A model generated the notes under the pieces. It was not told the origin of the DNA. It made no database searches and was given only the letters and a program-made list of their open reading frames with translations. Shown here in pieces: positions 35,091 through 42,814 of a DNA stretch of 64,000 bases. The stretch spans positions 19,948 through 83,947 of the forward strand of contig JABXHO010000044.1 of assembly GCA_013373595.1 (NCBI GenBank), given 5' to 3'. How positions within the stretch are numbered: position 1 is the first letter of the stretch; every line of letters begins with the position of its first letter. The stretch comes from Flavobacteriales bacterium (GTDB taxonomy: Bacteria > Bacteroidota > Bacteroidia > Flavobacteriales_D > Crocinitomicaceae). Both the position numbers and the translations under genes were made by a program.

Positions 35091-35564
35091 ATGCCAACAA
35101 AAGAAAAAACATCTGCGGATATTAAGATTGATGAGATTGACCAAACCATTCTCATGCTCTTAAGTGATAACGGAAAGCTAAGCAACAAAGAAGTTGCCGA
35201 TAAAGTGGGATTAACCGTAACGCCAACCTACGAACGCATTCGCAGACTAGAACGATCGGGCGTGATTAAGGGATATCGTGCGGTGTTAGATTCAAAATTG
35301 ATGGGGAAGGACCTTCATGTTCATTGCCACATCACCTTGAAAAACCATGAAAAGGAATCGATTTTGGATTTTGAAGAGAAGATTGTTCAGCTGGATGAAG
35401 TGGTTGGGTGCTACAACATTGCAGGCGATTACGATTATACCCTTCATGTGGAGATTTCGGACATGGACGCCTATCATGAATTCATTCGAAAAACCTTGAC
35501 ATCGATCAAAAACATTGGGAATGTCCGAAGTGCATTTGTGATGAAAACAATGAAACGAAAATAA
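35091..35564 (+). CDS. Lrp/AsnC-family transcriptional regulator
   Basis: A 157-residue amino-acid-responsive regulator. N-terminal winged HTH (~12-62: 'IDEIDQTILMLLSDNGKLSNKEVADKV' region, then 'YERIRRLERSGVIKGYRAVLD') and C-terminal RAM/ligand-binding domain (~75-155, 'VVGCYNIAGDYDYTLHVEISD'). It is divergent from the trans-sulfuration PLP enzyme with a 9-bp inverted repeat between them, an arrangement seen for local Lrp regulators of amino-acid enzymes. The effector is not predictable. Confidence 0.9.
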   Translation: MPTKEKTSADIKIDEIDQTILMLLSDNGKLSNKEVADKVGLTVTPTYERIRRLERSGVIKGYRAVLDSKLMGKDLHVHCHITLKNHEKESILDFEEKIVQLDEVVGCYNIAGDYDYTLHVEISDMDAYHEFIRKTLTSIKNIGNVRSAFVMKTMKRK

Positions 35565-35594
35565 AAAACTCCGTCCCAAATAGTTGGGACGGAG
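35563..35594. terminator. Terminator between lrp-like and mono-haem lipoprotein genes
   Basis: A perfect 11-bp stem (CTCCGTCCCAA at 35569-35579 with TTGGGACGGAG at 35584-35594), 4-nt loop, preceded by six A. The A-run becomes a U-run on the minus strand, so it mainly ends the leftward gene; it also closes the rightward lrp-like gene. Confidence 0.85.
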
Positions 35595-35617
35595 CTTAAA
35601 TTGAATTGTGCTAAATT

Positions 35618-37069
35618 TTACTCTTTGTGTATACTTCGGAGTATAGCGTTTGCTCGCATAACTTGTACGTGCGTTTCTTTTACTTCTTTCTTCGACATTC
35701 CTTCGAGTCTACCTGAATAACCGTTAAACAAGTGACTAATTTTCAATGGAGAGTTCTTTCCTGCGTAATTGGCATTATGGCAAGAAAAACAGTTGGCAAG
35801 ATCCGACACCGTTGTTGAATAGATGTTTGATTTACCAAAACCAAATTGAACATATGTTTCCATTGTAATGTTGTAGGCGGCAACAGATCCACGTGTAAGA
35901 TCGCCTGGAGATGAACTGCTCAATTGATAGCTGAGCGAATCAAGCAATGCAGCTTGCGCTTCTACCCCCTCATAATCTTCCGTATTGATCCAAATTGAAC
36001 CGTTTAAGAAGTAATTTCTCCAAACGTCTGACAATTGATCTTTCACGCTTGCGTTCAAGTCTTGAATGTTTTGCAGGTTTTCCAGGGCATTAGTCTGACT
36101 TGTTGCCATGTACTCTTTTTGGCCAGCAGCGTTAATTTCAACAGGAACACCATGGTCATATACGTTGAAAACATTCGTATTTATTCCAGCTCCGCTTGTT
36201 ATGTTTTCAGTTGTTGCCTTAGCATTGGCAGTAAACAATGGGTAGCCAGTACTGCTTGTAACATTCGCATCGGAAGTATGTGTCGCCTCTGACCAATCAT
36301 ACATTGGGGCAAGTTCATCGTGTTCAAAAGTCGCCCAAATAAACTCTGGATGATTTTCTACAATCCCAACTACGTGAATTCCCAACAGTGCCACCCGTGC
36401 AGATTTTCCATTAATTTCTCCATCAGTAATGTAGTAGGTGGATGAATCGGCACCAAGCGCTGAAGCATTCAACCAAGATGTTTTCATTTCAAGCGCACCA
36501 ACGGGGAACGTAACCCCTTCCAATTTATCTGAGTCTGCAGGGTTGTTAACCATAGGGGCATAGGTTTTTAGTGTGTTCAACAACACATCATTCGCTAGAA
36601 TAGAATAATAAACAGTGTTCTTGTAAGTGGCAGCATCTGTGTTTGATTTCAAAATGTCACTTATACCACTCGCCTGACCAGTATCTGTTAGAATAACCGT
36701 ACTTCCTTTTCCAAGTGTGTCCCCAATAGAACTTACTTGTGTCATGTTTTCGAGGAAGAAAGGTGTTCCGTTTACGTCGTTTGTAAGCCAGAGAAATTTT
36801 TGCCACGACCAACGTTGAAAGTCGCAGTTGGTTACGGTTGCATTGTTAGCAAACACACTTGTTGCCCCCTCATTTGGAGCTGGTGTTTTCCGAATGCCAT
36901 TATTGTCTTCAGTAAACCAAGATGCCGGAGCTGTTGAGCAGTCCGCAACAGGTTGGTCATTTTCTGTGACAGCAACGAGTATGTTGTCCGTTGTGAGTTC
37001 AGTGTTTTCGCATGAAGCAAAAAGTAGGGTCGCTGAAAGCGCGACGAGAATGTGGTTATGTACCTTCAT
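35618..37069 (-). CDS. Lipoprotein with one c-type haem-binding motif, unknown function
   Basis: A 483-residue predicted lipoprotein (lipobox 'LLFASC', Cys20). One CxxCH motif ('CFSCH') lies near residue ~431, and the surrounding sequence is not a typical compact cytochrome c domain. Conserved-looking segments are 'NCDFQRWSWQKFLWLTND' (~81-98) and 'ARVALLGIHVVGIVENHPEFIWATFEHDE' (~225-253), a pattern I associate with uncharacterised mono-haem proteins of several phyla. Placement of the protein after export is envelope, so haem would be attached in the periplasm. No oxidase or maturation genes are nearby. Role in electron transfer is inference. Confidence 0.65.
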   Translation of the reverse strand: MKVHNHILVALSATLLFASCENTELTTDNILVAVTENDQPVADCSTAPASWFTEDNNGIRKTPAPNEGATSVFANNATVTNCDFQRWSWQKFLWLTNDVNGTPFFLENMTQVSSIGDTLGKGSTVILTDTGQASGISDILKSNTDAATYKNTVYYSILANDVLLNTLKTYAPMVNNPADSDKLEGVTFPVGALEMKTSWLNASALGADSSTYYITDGEINGKSARVALLGIHVVGIVENHPEFIWATFEHDELAPMYDWSEATHTSDANVTSSTGYPLFTANAKATTENITSGAGINTNVFNVYDHGVPVEINAAGQKEYMATSQTNALENLQNIQDLNASVKDQLSDVWRNYFLNGSIWINTEDYEGVEAQAALLDSLSYQLSSSSPGDLTRGSVAAYNITMETYVQFGFGKSNIYSTTVSDLANCFSCHNANYAGKNSPLKISHLFNGYSGRLEGMSKKEVKETHVQVMRANAILRSIHKE

Positions 37070-37282
37070 AGCTGTTAGTTTTTAGCGAGTCTTGTGGTAG
37101 AAGACATCGTAATAGTTAGCCTTACAAATATCAGGAACACATCTTGAATAAAAGCGCGTAGAAATACCCGAATCGAATATTACCTAAGGAAGGTTGTTTA
37201 ACGTAGAAAGCGTCAAAATTGTGAGAATTAAAGCTCATTGTCAGCTTGAAAATATATATTTACGTAGCAAACCATACTCACT

Positions 37283-39118
37283 ATGAAACTAATTGACGTC
37301 CTAGATCAAACTAATACAATTGAAAAATCTTCTTTCTATAAAATACTAAACAATCTCATTGAGGAAGGTGAAACTGATGAGATAGAAGAGATTCTAAATA
37401 AAAATCGACATGTTAAAGAAATTGATCACTTTAACATCAACAAAGTGTTTATGCATCTCAGGAAAGAGTTTAAAAAGCATATTCAGTTTGAACTGGCAAG
37501 TAATTTATCTCAATTAGACATCTTGATTGATATTCTTATTAGGGATGGAAATGTCATCATGAAGGACCGATGGTTCCATGATTTGTATAAGAAGGAGATT
37601 GAAGCGTTAAGTGAAGCAAGTGAAATATTTACTGGATTAATCAACACCGAGTCAAAGGAACTAGAAAGTCATAGGAGGAGAGATTACGTCATCTACCGTG
37701 CATGTGTAGAAACGGCTTACACAAACGATGAAGCCAATAATCAAGACAAGAAAGTGACTTCTGACGAGTATTCGCTGCTTCAAACGTTGTCAGATGAACT
37801 AGAGCTTTCAAATGAAGAAATTCGATTGATCAACTTTAGTATAGTTCCGATAGAGCCTTTGGATCAGGATGTTTTGATTAAAAACCTCAAAGATTTAGGG
37901 ATAATTTTCTACCACAAGAAGGACTATTGTGTGTATGTGCCTGATGAAATCGTAAAGATTCTCAGAGAGATAAGGGGTAAAAGTATTGCCGATAAATACC
38001 TGAGAAGAGTTTTGAAGGTTTTGAAGGGGCCAGAACTAAATTTGGTGTGTAAAAGACACAACATCAATCAAAGAAGTGGTCTCGAAGAGAAGGTGAAAAC
38101 AATCATCAATCAAGGGATTTCCCTGAAAAGTCTTTTGAAACAAGGTATTCACAAGGAGGATACAAAACTGAATGATCGTAAAAAGACCGTTAATCGAATA
38201 ATGGAAGACCTTGGTATAGAATCAAGGGGATCAACAATAGAAGATAAAATTGAGCTAATTGTTCAACATTTTAATATAGTTGAGAAGGATGAGACGATAG
38301 GCATTTCTATGGATGGTTATGAGTTGCTTTGTAAAGACTTAAACGAAGTTTTACCACATATCAACAATTATTTGAGAGACGAGTTTCATTTTCAAGAAAA
38401 GGAAGTTTTAAAAGCGCAATTTCTTGCAGACCACAATATCAAACCACGTGATATTTTGGATTTGATTGTAGAGGCAGATCTTCGGTCCTTTTGCGACTCG
38501 AAAGGCGTTTCGTTTAGGGGAGATGAGGTACAGAATATCTTAAACTCGTACACCGACACTGAGAGCATCTACATTGAAAACTTCGTAAACATTGGAAATC
38601 GCGATTTAAATGCGTTAAAGACGAACAATATTAATATCACATCTGCTGAGATCGGATTGAAGTACGAAGAGGTAACGAGAATCTTATTTCGAGAGTTAGG
38701 TTTCAATGTGAATGAAGAGCTAAAGGCGGAGGTAAATAGCAGTAAGGATAAAATTGATATCCTCATTGAAACGGGAGAAAAAGAAGTGATAATTGTTGAG
38801 TGTAAAACGGCAAAATCTACGAAGTATAATAAGTTTTCGGCGTGTTCAAGACAGATTAAATCGTATCAAAAGCATCTTGAAAAGAATGGATATCGAGTAA
38901 TCAAAACACTGCTTGTTGCTCCCGACTTCACGCCTGATTTTATTGAGGATTGTGATCTAGATATTGAGTTGAACTTGTCACTTATCACGAGTGAAACGCT
39001 CTACAATATCTGGAACGGATTTAAGCATGCTCCACAACAAGTATTTCCAACGAACTTGTTGATGCGCGATGCATTGATTAGCGATCAGAAAATTTTAAAG
39101 GCGTTAAAAATCAAGTAA
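37283..39118 (+). CDS. Stand-alone protein with C-terminal PD-(D/E)XK nuclease-like domain
   Basis: A 611-residue cytosolic protein, helix-rich and strongly charged, with no signal or membrane segment. The C-terminal third (~455-610) carries a restriction-endonuclease-like core: helix 'YEEVTRILFRELGF', then Asp492 in 'KIDILIE' and Glu506-Cys-Lys508 in 'IIVECKTAK', the D...ExK signature, followed by 'FSACSRQIKSYQKHL'. Two segments (~250-275 and ~398-422) look like SAP-type DNA-binding helices, and ~155-190 is faintly TerB-like. Both are weak. There is no methylase, helicase or other defence partner beside it. The gene is more AT-rich than its neighbours and flanked by house-keeping genes, suggesting acquisition. 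Function unproven; DNA cleavage or binding is inference. Confidence 0.6.
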   Translation: MKLIDVLDQTNTIEKSSFYKILNNLIEEGETDEIEEILNKNRHVKEIDHFNINKVFMHLRKEFKKHIQFELASNLSQLDILIDILIRDGNVIMKDRWFHDLYKKEIEALSEASEIFTGLINTESKELESHRRRDYVIYRACVETAYTNDEANNQDKKVTSDEYSLLQTLSDELELSNEEIRLINFSIVPIEPLDQDVLIKNLKDLGIIFYHKKDYCVYVPDEIVKILREIRGKSIADKYLRRVLKVLKGPELNLVCKRHNINQRSGLEEKVKTIINQGISLKSLLKQGIHKEDTKLNDRKKTVNRIMEDLGIESRGSTIEDKIELIVQHFNIVEKDETIGISMDGYELLCKDLNEVLPHINNYLRDEFHFQEKEVLKAQFLADHNIKPRDILDLIVEADLRSFCDSKGVSFRGDEVQNILNSYTDTESIYIENFVNIGNRDLNALKTNNINITSAEIGLKYEEVTRILFRELGFNVNEELKAEVNSSKDKIDILIETGEKEVIIVECKTAKSTKYNKFSACSRQIKSYQKHLEKNGYRVIKTLLVAPDFTPDFIEDCDLDIELNLSLITSETLYNIWNGFKHAPQQVFPTNLLMRDALISDQKILKALKIK

Positions 39119-39120
39119 AT

Positions 39121-39155
39121 AAAAAAGCCCAGACCTCTATGGAGACCTGAGCTTT
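39121..39155 (-). terminator. Terminator of the acyl-CoA dehydrogenase gene
   Basis: A 14-nt stem pairing (39124-39137 with 39142-39155) that is complete with G-U pairs only on the minus strand, with the preceding A-run becoming U. It lies 20 bp after the minus-strand stop at 39175. Confidence 0.65.
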
Positions 39156-39174
39156 CAATATAGTATTCTACTGC

Positions 39175-40380
39175 TTACATTTTCGACAAATCTGGAGCCT
39201 CACGTGTAAATGCAGGAATTCCAGTTACGTCCATTCCTGTAATCAACAAGTGGATATCGTGTGTTCCTTCATACGTTACAACCGATTCGAGGTTAGCCAT
39301 GTGTCGCATGATTGAGTACTCATCTGTAATACCCATTCCTCCGTGAATTTGACGTGCTTCGCGTGCAATGTCCAACGCAATTTCAACGTTGTTTCGCTTC
39401 GCCATGGAAATTTGAGCTGATGTCGCTTTTCCTTCGTTTCGAAGTTGTCCCAAACGGAAAGTCAACAATTGAGCTTTCGTGATTTCGGTGATCATCTCCG
39501 CCAATTTCTTTTGTACCAATTGGAAAGAACCGATTGGAACACCAAATTGTGTACGTTCTTTTGAGTAGCGAACAGCTTGATCGTAACAATCCATCGCTGC
39601 ACCTAATGCTCCCCATGCAATTCCAAATCGAGCAGAATCCAAACAACCAAGTGGTGCTCCTAATCCTGATTTATTCGGAAGAATATTTGCTTTTGGAACA
39701 CGTACGTTGTCGAAAATCAACTCTCCAGTTGCAGAGGCACGAAGTGATAATTTTCCATGCATTTCAGGTGTAGAAAAACCTTCCATTCCTCGCTCAACGA
39801 TCAATCCATGGATGCGTCCTTCTTCATTCTTTGCCCAAACAACAGCGATATCTGCGAATGGAGCATTTGAAATCCACATTTTCGCACCGTTCAAAATAAC
39901 ATGGTCACCATCATCTTTGAAATTGGTAATCATTCCTCCTGGGTTCGATCCATGATCAGGCTCTGTTAATCCAAAACATCCGATCATTTCTCCTGTTCCC
40001 AATTTTGGAAGGTACTTCATGCGTTGCTCCTCATTTCCGTATTTCCAGATCGGGTACATAACCAAAGAACTTTGCACAGAAGCTGTAGATCGTAAACCTG
40101 AGTCACAACGCTCCAACTCTTGCATAATCAATCCGTAGGAAATCTGATCCAATCCAGGTCCTCCATATTGTTCTGGGATGTACGGACCAAAAGCACCGAT
40201 TTCACCCAAACCAGGTAAAATATGACTTGGGAAGGTTGCTTTTTCATAGTGCTCGTCGATAATCGGCGACACTTCTTTCTTCACCCAGGCGCGCGCAGCG
40301 TCTCTTACAAGTTTGTGTTCTTCTGAAAGAAGATCATCCATATTGTAATAATCGGGATGTGTATATAAGTCAGTTCTCAT
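39175..40380 (-). CDS. gcdH: Acyl-CoA dehydrogenase, glutaryl-CoA dehydrogenase type
   Basis: FAD enzyme of 401 residues. 'GCFGLTEPDHGSNPGGM' (~134-150) and 'LNGAKMWISNAPFADIAVVWAK' are the acyl-CoA dehydrogenase flavin-binding strands. 'KLSLRASATGELIFDNVRVP' (~205-224) and 'VTYEGTHDIH' with the catalytic Glu371 match glutaryl-CoA dehydrogenases, which oxidatively decarboxylate glutaryl-CoA to crotonyl-CoA in lysine/tryptophan breakdown. 'ARQIHGGMGITDEYSIMRH' is a further family block. It stands alone with its own promoter box (40403-40410) and terminator. A broader acyl-CoA specificity cannot be excluded. Confidence 0.85.
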   Translation of the reverse strand: MRTDLYTHPDYYNMDDLLSEEHKLVRDAARAWVKKEVSPIIDEHYEKATFPSHILPGLGEIGAFGPYIPEQYGGPGLDQISYGLIMQELERCDSGLRSTASVQSSLVMYPIWKYGNEEQRMKYLPKLGTGEMIGCFGLTEPDHGSNPGGMITNFKDDGDHVILNGAKMWISNAPFADIAVVWAKNEEGRIHGLIVERGMEGFSTPEMHGKLSLRASATGELIFDNVRVPKANILPNKSGLGAPLGCLDSARFGIAWGALGAAMDCYDQAVRYSKERTQFGVPIGSFQLVQKKLAEMITEITKAQLLTFRLGQLRNEGKATSAQISMAKRNNVEIALDIAREARQIHGGMGITDEYSIMRHMANLESVVTYEGTHDIHLLITGMDVTGIPAFTREAPDLSKM

Positions 40381-40402
40381 GTCTAATCTTTTTATTGGAT
40401 CA

Positions 40403-40410
40403 CAAAATTA
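40403..40410 (-). promoter_or_regulatory. Predicted -7 element of the acyl-CoA dehydrogenase gene
   Basis: TAATTTTG on the minus strand matches TAnnTTTG, 22 bp before the ATG at 40380. The -33 element is not clear. Confidence 0.4.
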
Positions 40411-40452
40411 ACTATATTTTTGAGGAGTGTTAAAAAAGTCGGAGTCAAGCCT

Positions 40453-40460
40453 TAACTTTG
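40453..40460 (+). promoter_or_regulatory. Predicted -7 element of the DUF4271-hemD transcript
   Basis: TAACTTTG matches TAnnTTTG, 30 bp before the GTG at 40491; same octamer as at ileS. Confidence 0.45.
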
Positions 40461-40490
40461 TTTAAAAATTCGATAAATACGCAATTGTAA

Positions 40491-41180
40491 GTGGAATTCT
40501 ACCTGAGTATTTCTAGTGATATTATTCCGAATGAGTTAATTCCTCGTTCGCATTCAACAGGCTGGCTGATGGGATACGCCTTGTTTGCGTCTTTTATTGC
40601 CTTATCGGTTGCTCGTTTTGCAAGGGAAGAAGTTTTTCAGGGGCTTATCTTGGCGAATATGAAATTCAAAGGAGTTGTTTCTTTCGTGAAAGAAACCATG
40701 CCACTTGGAAAACCGAGTTCGCTAATGCTGATGTTAAACTATGTGTTGGCATCAGGAGTGATTTGCTACTTCTTTTATATCCAGCATTTTGATGAGGGAG
40801 ATCTTGGTACAGGAGTGGCTGTTTTCTTGTTGCCACTAGCGTTATTGTTCTGGAATATTTTGTGTTTTGTCCTTACGGGATGGATTTCGGGAGCCGCGCA
40901 CATTTTAACGGGACCCATCGCTTTAAAAGTGATTGGAGCACAGTTTCTAGGGTTATTTTATTTCGTTTTGGCCATCATGTGGTTGTTCAGTGCTGGAGAG
41001 GCAAGTCTTTTTGGTCAACTGGCGCTGCTTTTGTTTTTTGTTGAATCCTTCTTTCGAATTGTGAAGAGCGCGAACCTTGTTTTAAAGCAAGGTGTTTCTT
41101 GGTATTATTTAATTTTGTATTTTTGCACCCTTGAAATTCTACCCTTGTTAATGATTTACATAGTGTTAACAACGGTTTAA
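40491..41180 (+). CDS. DUF4271 integral membrane protein
   Basis: A 229-residue polytopic protein with six or seven membrane segments and the DUF4271 end 'GVSWYYLILYFCTLEILPLLMIY'. It is translated from GTG 40491, and no ATG upstream is in frame near the promoter. DUF4271 genes usually sit directly before uroporphyrinogen-III synthase genes in Bacteroidota, as here (30-bp gap). A link to tetrapyrrole metabolism is suspected from synteny only. Confidence 0.8.
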   Translation: MEFYLSISSDIIPNELIPRSHSTGWLMGYALFASFIALSVARFAREEVFQGLILANMKFKGVVSFVKETMPLGKPSSLMLMLNYVLASGVICYFFYIQHFDEGDLGTGVAVFLLPLALLFWNILCFVLTGWISGAAHILTGPIALKVIGAQFLGLFYFVLAIMWLFSAGEASLFGQLALLLFFVESFFRIVKSANLVLKQGVSWYYLILYFCTLEILPLLMIYIVLTTV

Positions 41181-41210
41181 GGTAGGAAGTTTGATTAAAA
41201 CGAAGGATTC

Positions 41211-41960
41211 GTGGCAGTAAAAACAATATTAGTATCTCAACCCAAGCCTGAAGGAACAAAGTCTCCATACTTTGATTTGGCAGAGAAGTATAAGTTGAAA
41301 ATTGATTTTCGCTCTTTCATTCATGTTGAAGGAATTAGTGCACAAGAGTTTCGTACGCAGAAGGTTGAATTGGACAAACATACGGGAGTTATTTTAACCT
41401 CAAAAAATGCGGTTGATCACTATTTTCGAATTGCTGAAGAATTGAGGTTTGAAGTGCCGGATTCAATGAAGTACTTCTGTATTTCTGAAGCAGTAGCTTA
41501 TTACCTTCAGAAATATGTAACGTACAGAAAAAGAAAGATTTTCTTTGGAAAGCAGCGTATTGATGATCTCGTAGATATTTTGAAAAAGCACAAGAAAGAA
41601 AAGTTCTTGTTGCCATGTACAGATCGTCTTCGCGACAAAATTCCAGATACACTTGCTGAAAATAACCTGAACTTCACGAAAGCTGTTTTGTACAGAACTG
41701 TGGCGTCAGACCTTTCTGACTTGGAAAATGTGTACTACGACATGCTCGTGTTCTACAGTCCAGGAGGTGTAGAGTCGTTGGTAAAGAATTTCCCTGACTT
41801 TAAGCAGAACGATACAATTATTGCTGCATTTGGTCCAACAACAGCGAAAGCAATTGTGGACAACAACATGCGCCTTGACCTTCACGCACCACAACCAAAT
41901 GCACCGTCTATGACTGGAGCAATTGAAAACTTTGTGAAGAGCTCGAAGAAATCGAAATAA
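41211..41960 (+). CDS. hemD: Uroporphyrinogen-III synthase
   Basis: A 249-residue HemD-fold protein that cyclises hydroxymethylbilane to uroporphyrinogen III in haem synthesis. Two pseudo-repeat Rossmann-like halves are visible: 'TKSPYFDLAEKYKLKIDFRSF' and 'GVILTSKNAVDHYF' (~64-77), then 'FLLPCTDRLRDKIPDTL' and 'MLVFYSPGGVESLVKNF' (~181-197), plus 'IIAAFGPTTAKAI'. HemD is poorly conserved, but the 'TSKNAV'/'YSPGGVES' strand-loop pair and DUF4271 synteny support the call. The start is GTG at 41211. It converges on the sirtuin gene with a 15-bp gap. Confidence 0.85.
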   Translation: MAVKTILVSQPKPEGTKSPYFDLAEKYKLKIDFRSFIHVEGISAQEFRTQKVELDKHTGVILTSKNAVDHYFRIAEELRFEVPDSMKYFCISEAVAYYLQKYVTYRKRKIFFGKQRIDDLVDILKKHKKEKFLLPCTDRLRDKIPDTLAENNLNFTKAVLYRTVASDLSDLENVYYDMLVFYSPGGVESLVKNFPDFKQNDTIIAAFGPTTAKAIVDNNMRLDLHAPQPNAPSMTGAIENFVKSSKKSK

Positions 41961-41975
41961 TTCGGCTCACTTCAG

Positions 41976-42674
41976 TTATTTTCTCATCGATTTGATGACA
42001 TTGGCAATTCCTTGGCTAGCCGTGGAATTAAGCTTGATGAAATCACTCGGGACATGCAATTCGTCTGCCTTCGGATCGATAATGTATTTGGTATGAGCAT
42101 TGGATGCATATTGAATCAGTCCAGCGGCTGGATAAACCTGTAGCGAAGTTCCTATCACAATAAGGATATCTGCATCGTGAAGTTTCAGAGCGGCTTTTTC
42201 ATAACACGGCACATCTTCACCGAACCATACCACATGCGGTCGCAAGCGATAACCTTCTGGACAGCGTGAGTTGTTATCCAGTTTCCATCCGTCAATTGGA
42301 TAGTAAGCCTTCTCTTGGTTGGGTCCCGAACTTTTTGATTGTCGAATATTACCGTGAAGGTGCAGTACGTTTTTACTTCCAGCCCGCTCATGCAAATCAT
42401 CAATGTTCTGGGTGATCACCAAAACATCCCCAAACTCTTCGAGTTGAACAACGCCTTCATGGGCTTGATTCGGAGTAGCTTCAATAATCGTCTTTCTCCG
42501 TTGATTGTAGAATTCTGTGACTAAATCCGGATCTCTTTGCCATGCCTGTGGTGTAGCCACTTCTTCAATCGCATAATTTTCCCATAAACCATTTGAGTCG
42601 CGAAAGGTTTCAATACCACTTTCGGCACTCATTCCGGCACCTGAGAAAACAACAATGTTTAACGTACTATTCAT
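41976..42674 (-). CDS. cobB: Sirtuin-family NAD-dependent protein deacylase, zinc cysteines missing
   Basis: A 232-residue class III sirtuin that would remove acyl groups from lysine using NAD+. Core motifs are intact: 'GAGMSAESGIETFRD' (12-26), 'QNIDDLHERAG' (89-99), catalytic His107 in 'HLHGN' and 'VVWFGEDVP'. Tyr56-x-x-Arg59 is the pair associated with desuccinylase/demalonylase (SIRT5-like) preference. The zinc-finger region (109-155) holds only one Cys, so the usual four-cysteine site is absent. ATG 42674 is preferred over TTG 42680. Function is otherwise supported; specificity is inference. Confidence 0.88.
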   Translation of the reverse strand: MNSTLNIVVFSGAGMSAESGIETFRDSNGLWENYAIEEVATPQAWQRDPDLVTEFYNQRRKTIIEATPNQAHEGVVQLEEFGDVLVITQNIDDLHERAGSKNVLHLHGNIRQSKSSGPNQEKAYYPIDGWKLDNNSRCPEGYRLRPHVVWFGEDVPCYEKAALKLHDADILIVIGTSLQVYPAAGLIQYASNAHTKYIIDPKADELHVPSDFIKLNSTASQGIANVIKSMRK

Positions 42675-42739
42675 CTCCAATTAACTTTAGCATTACAAGA
42701 GTATAAGTAATAAACTATCTAGCAAAGAGGGTGTTTCCC

Positions 42740-42770
42740 TTGCTTTCGCTGATTCAATAGTCTATATTTG
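42740..42770 (+). promoter_or_regulatory. Near-consensus promoter of the Omp28-like gene
   Basis: TTG (42740-42742), 20-bp spacer, TATATTTG (42763-42770) matches the Bacteroidota consensus. The leader to the ATG at 42815 is about 38 nt. Confidence 0.7.
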
Positions 42771-42814
42771 AGTGTGATTTATAGAACTATATAAAAACAA
42801 TTTAAACAAAAACT

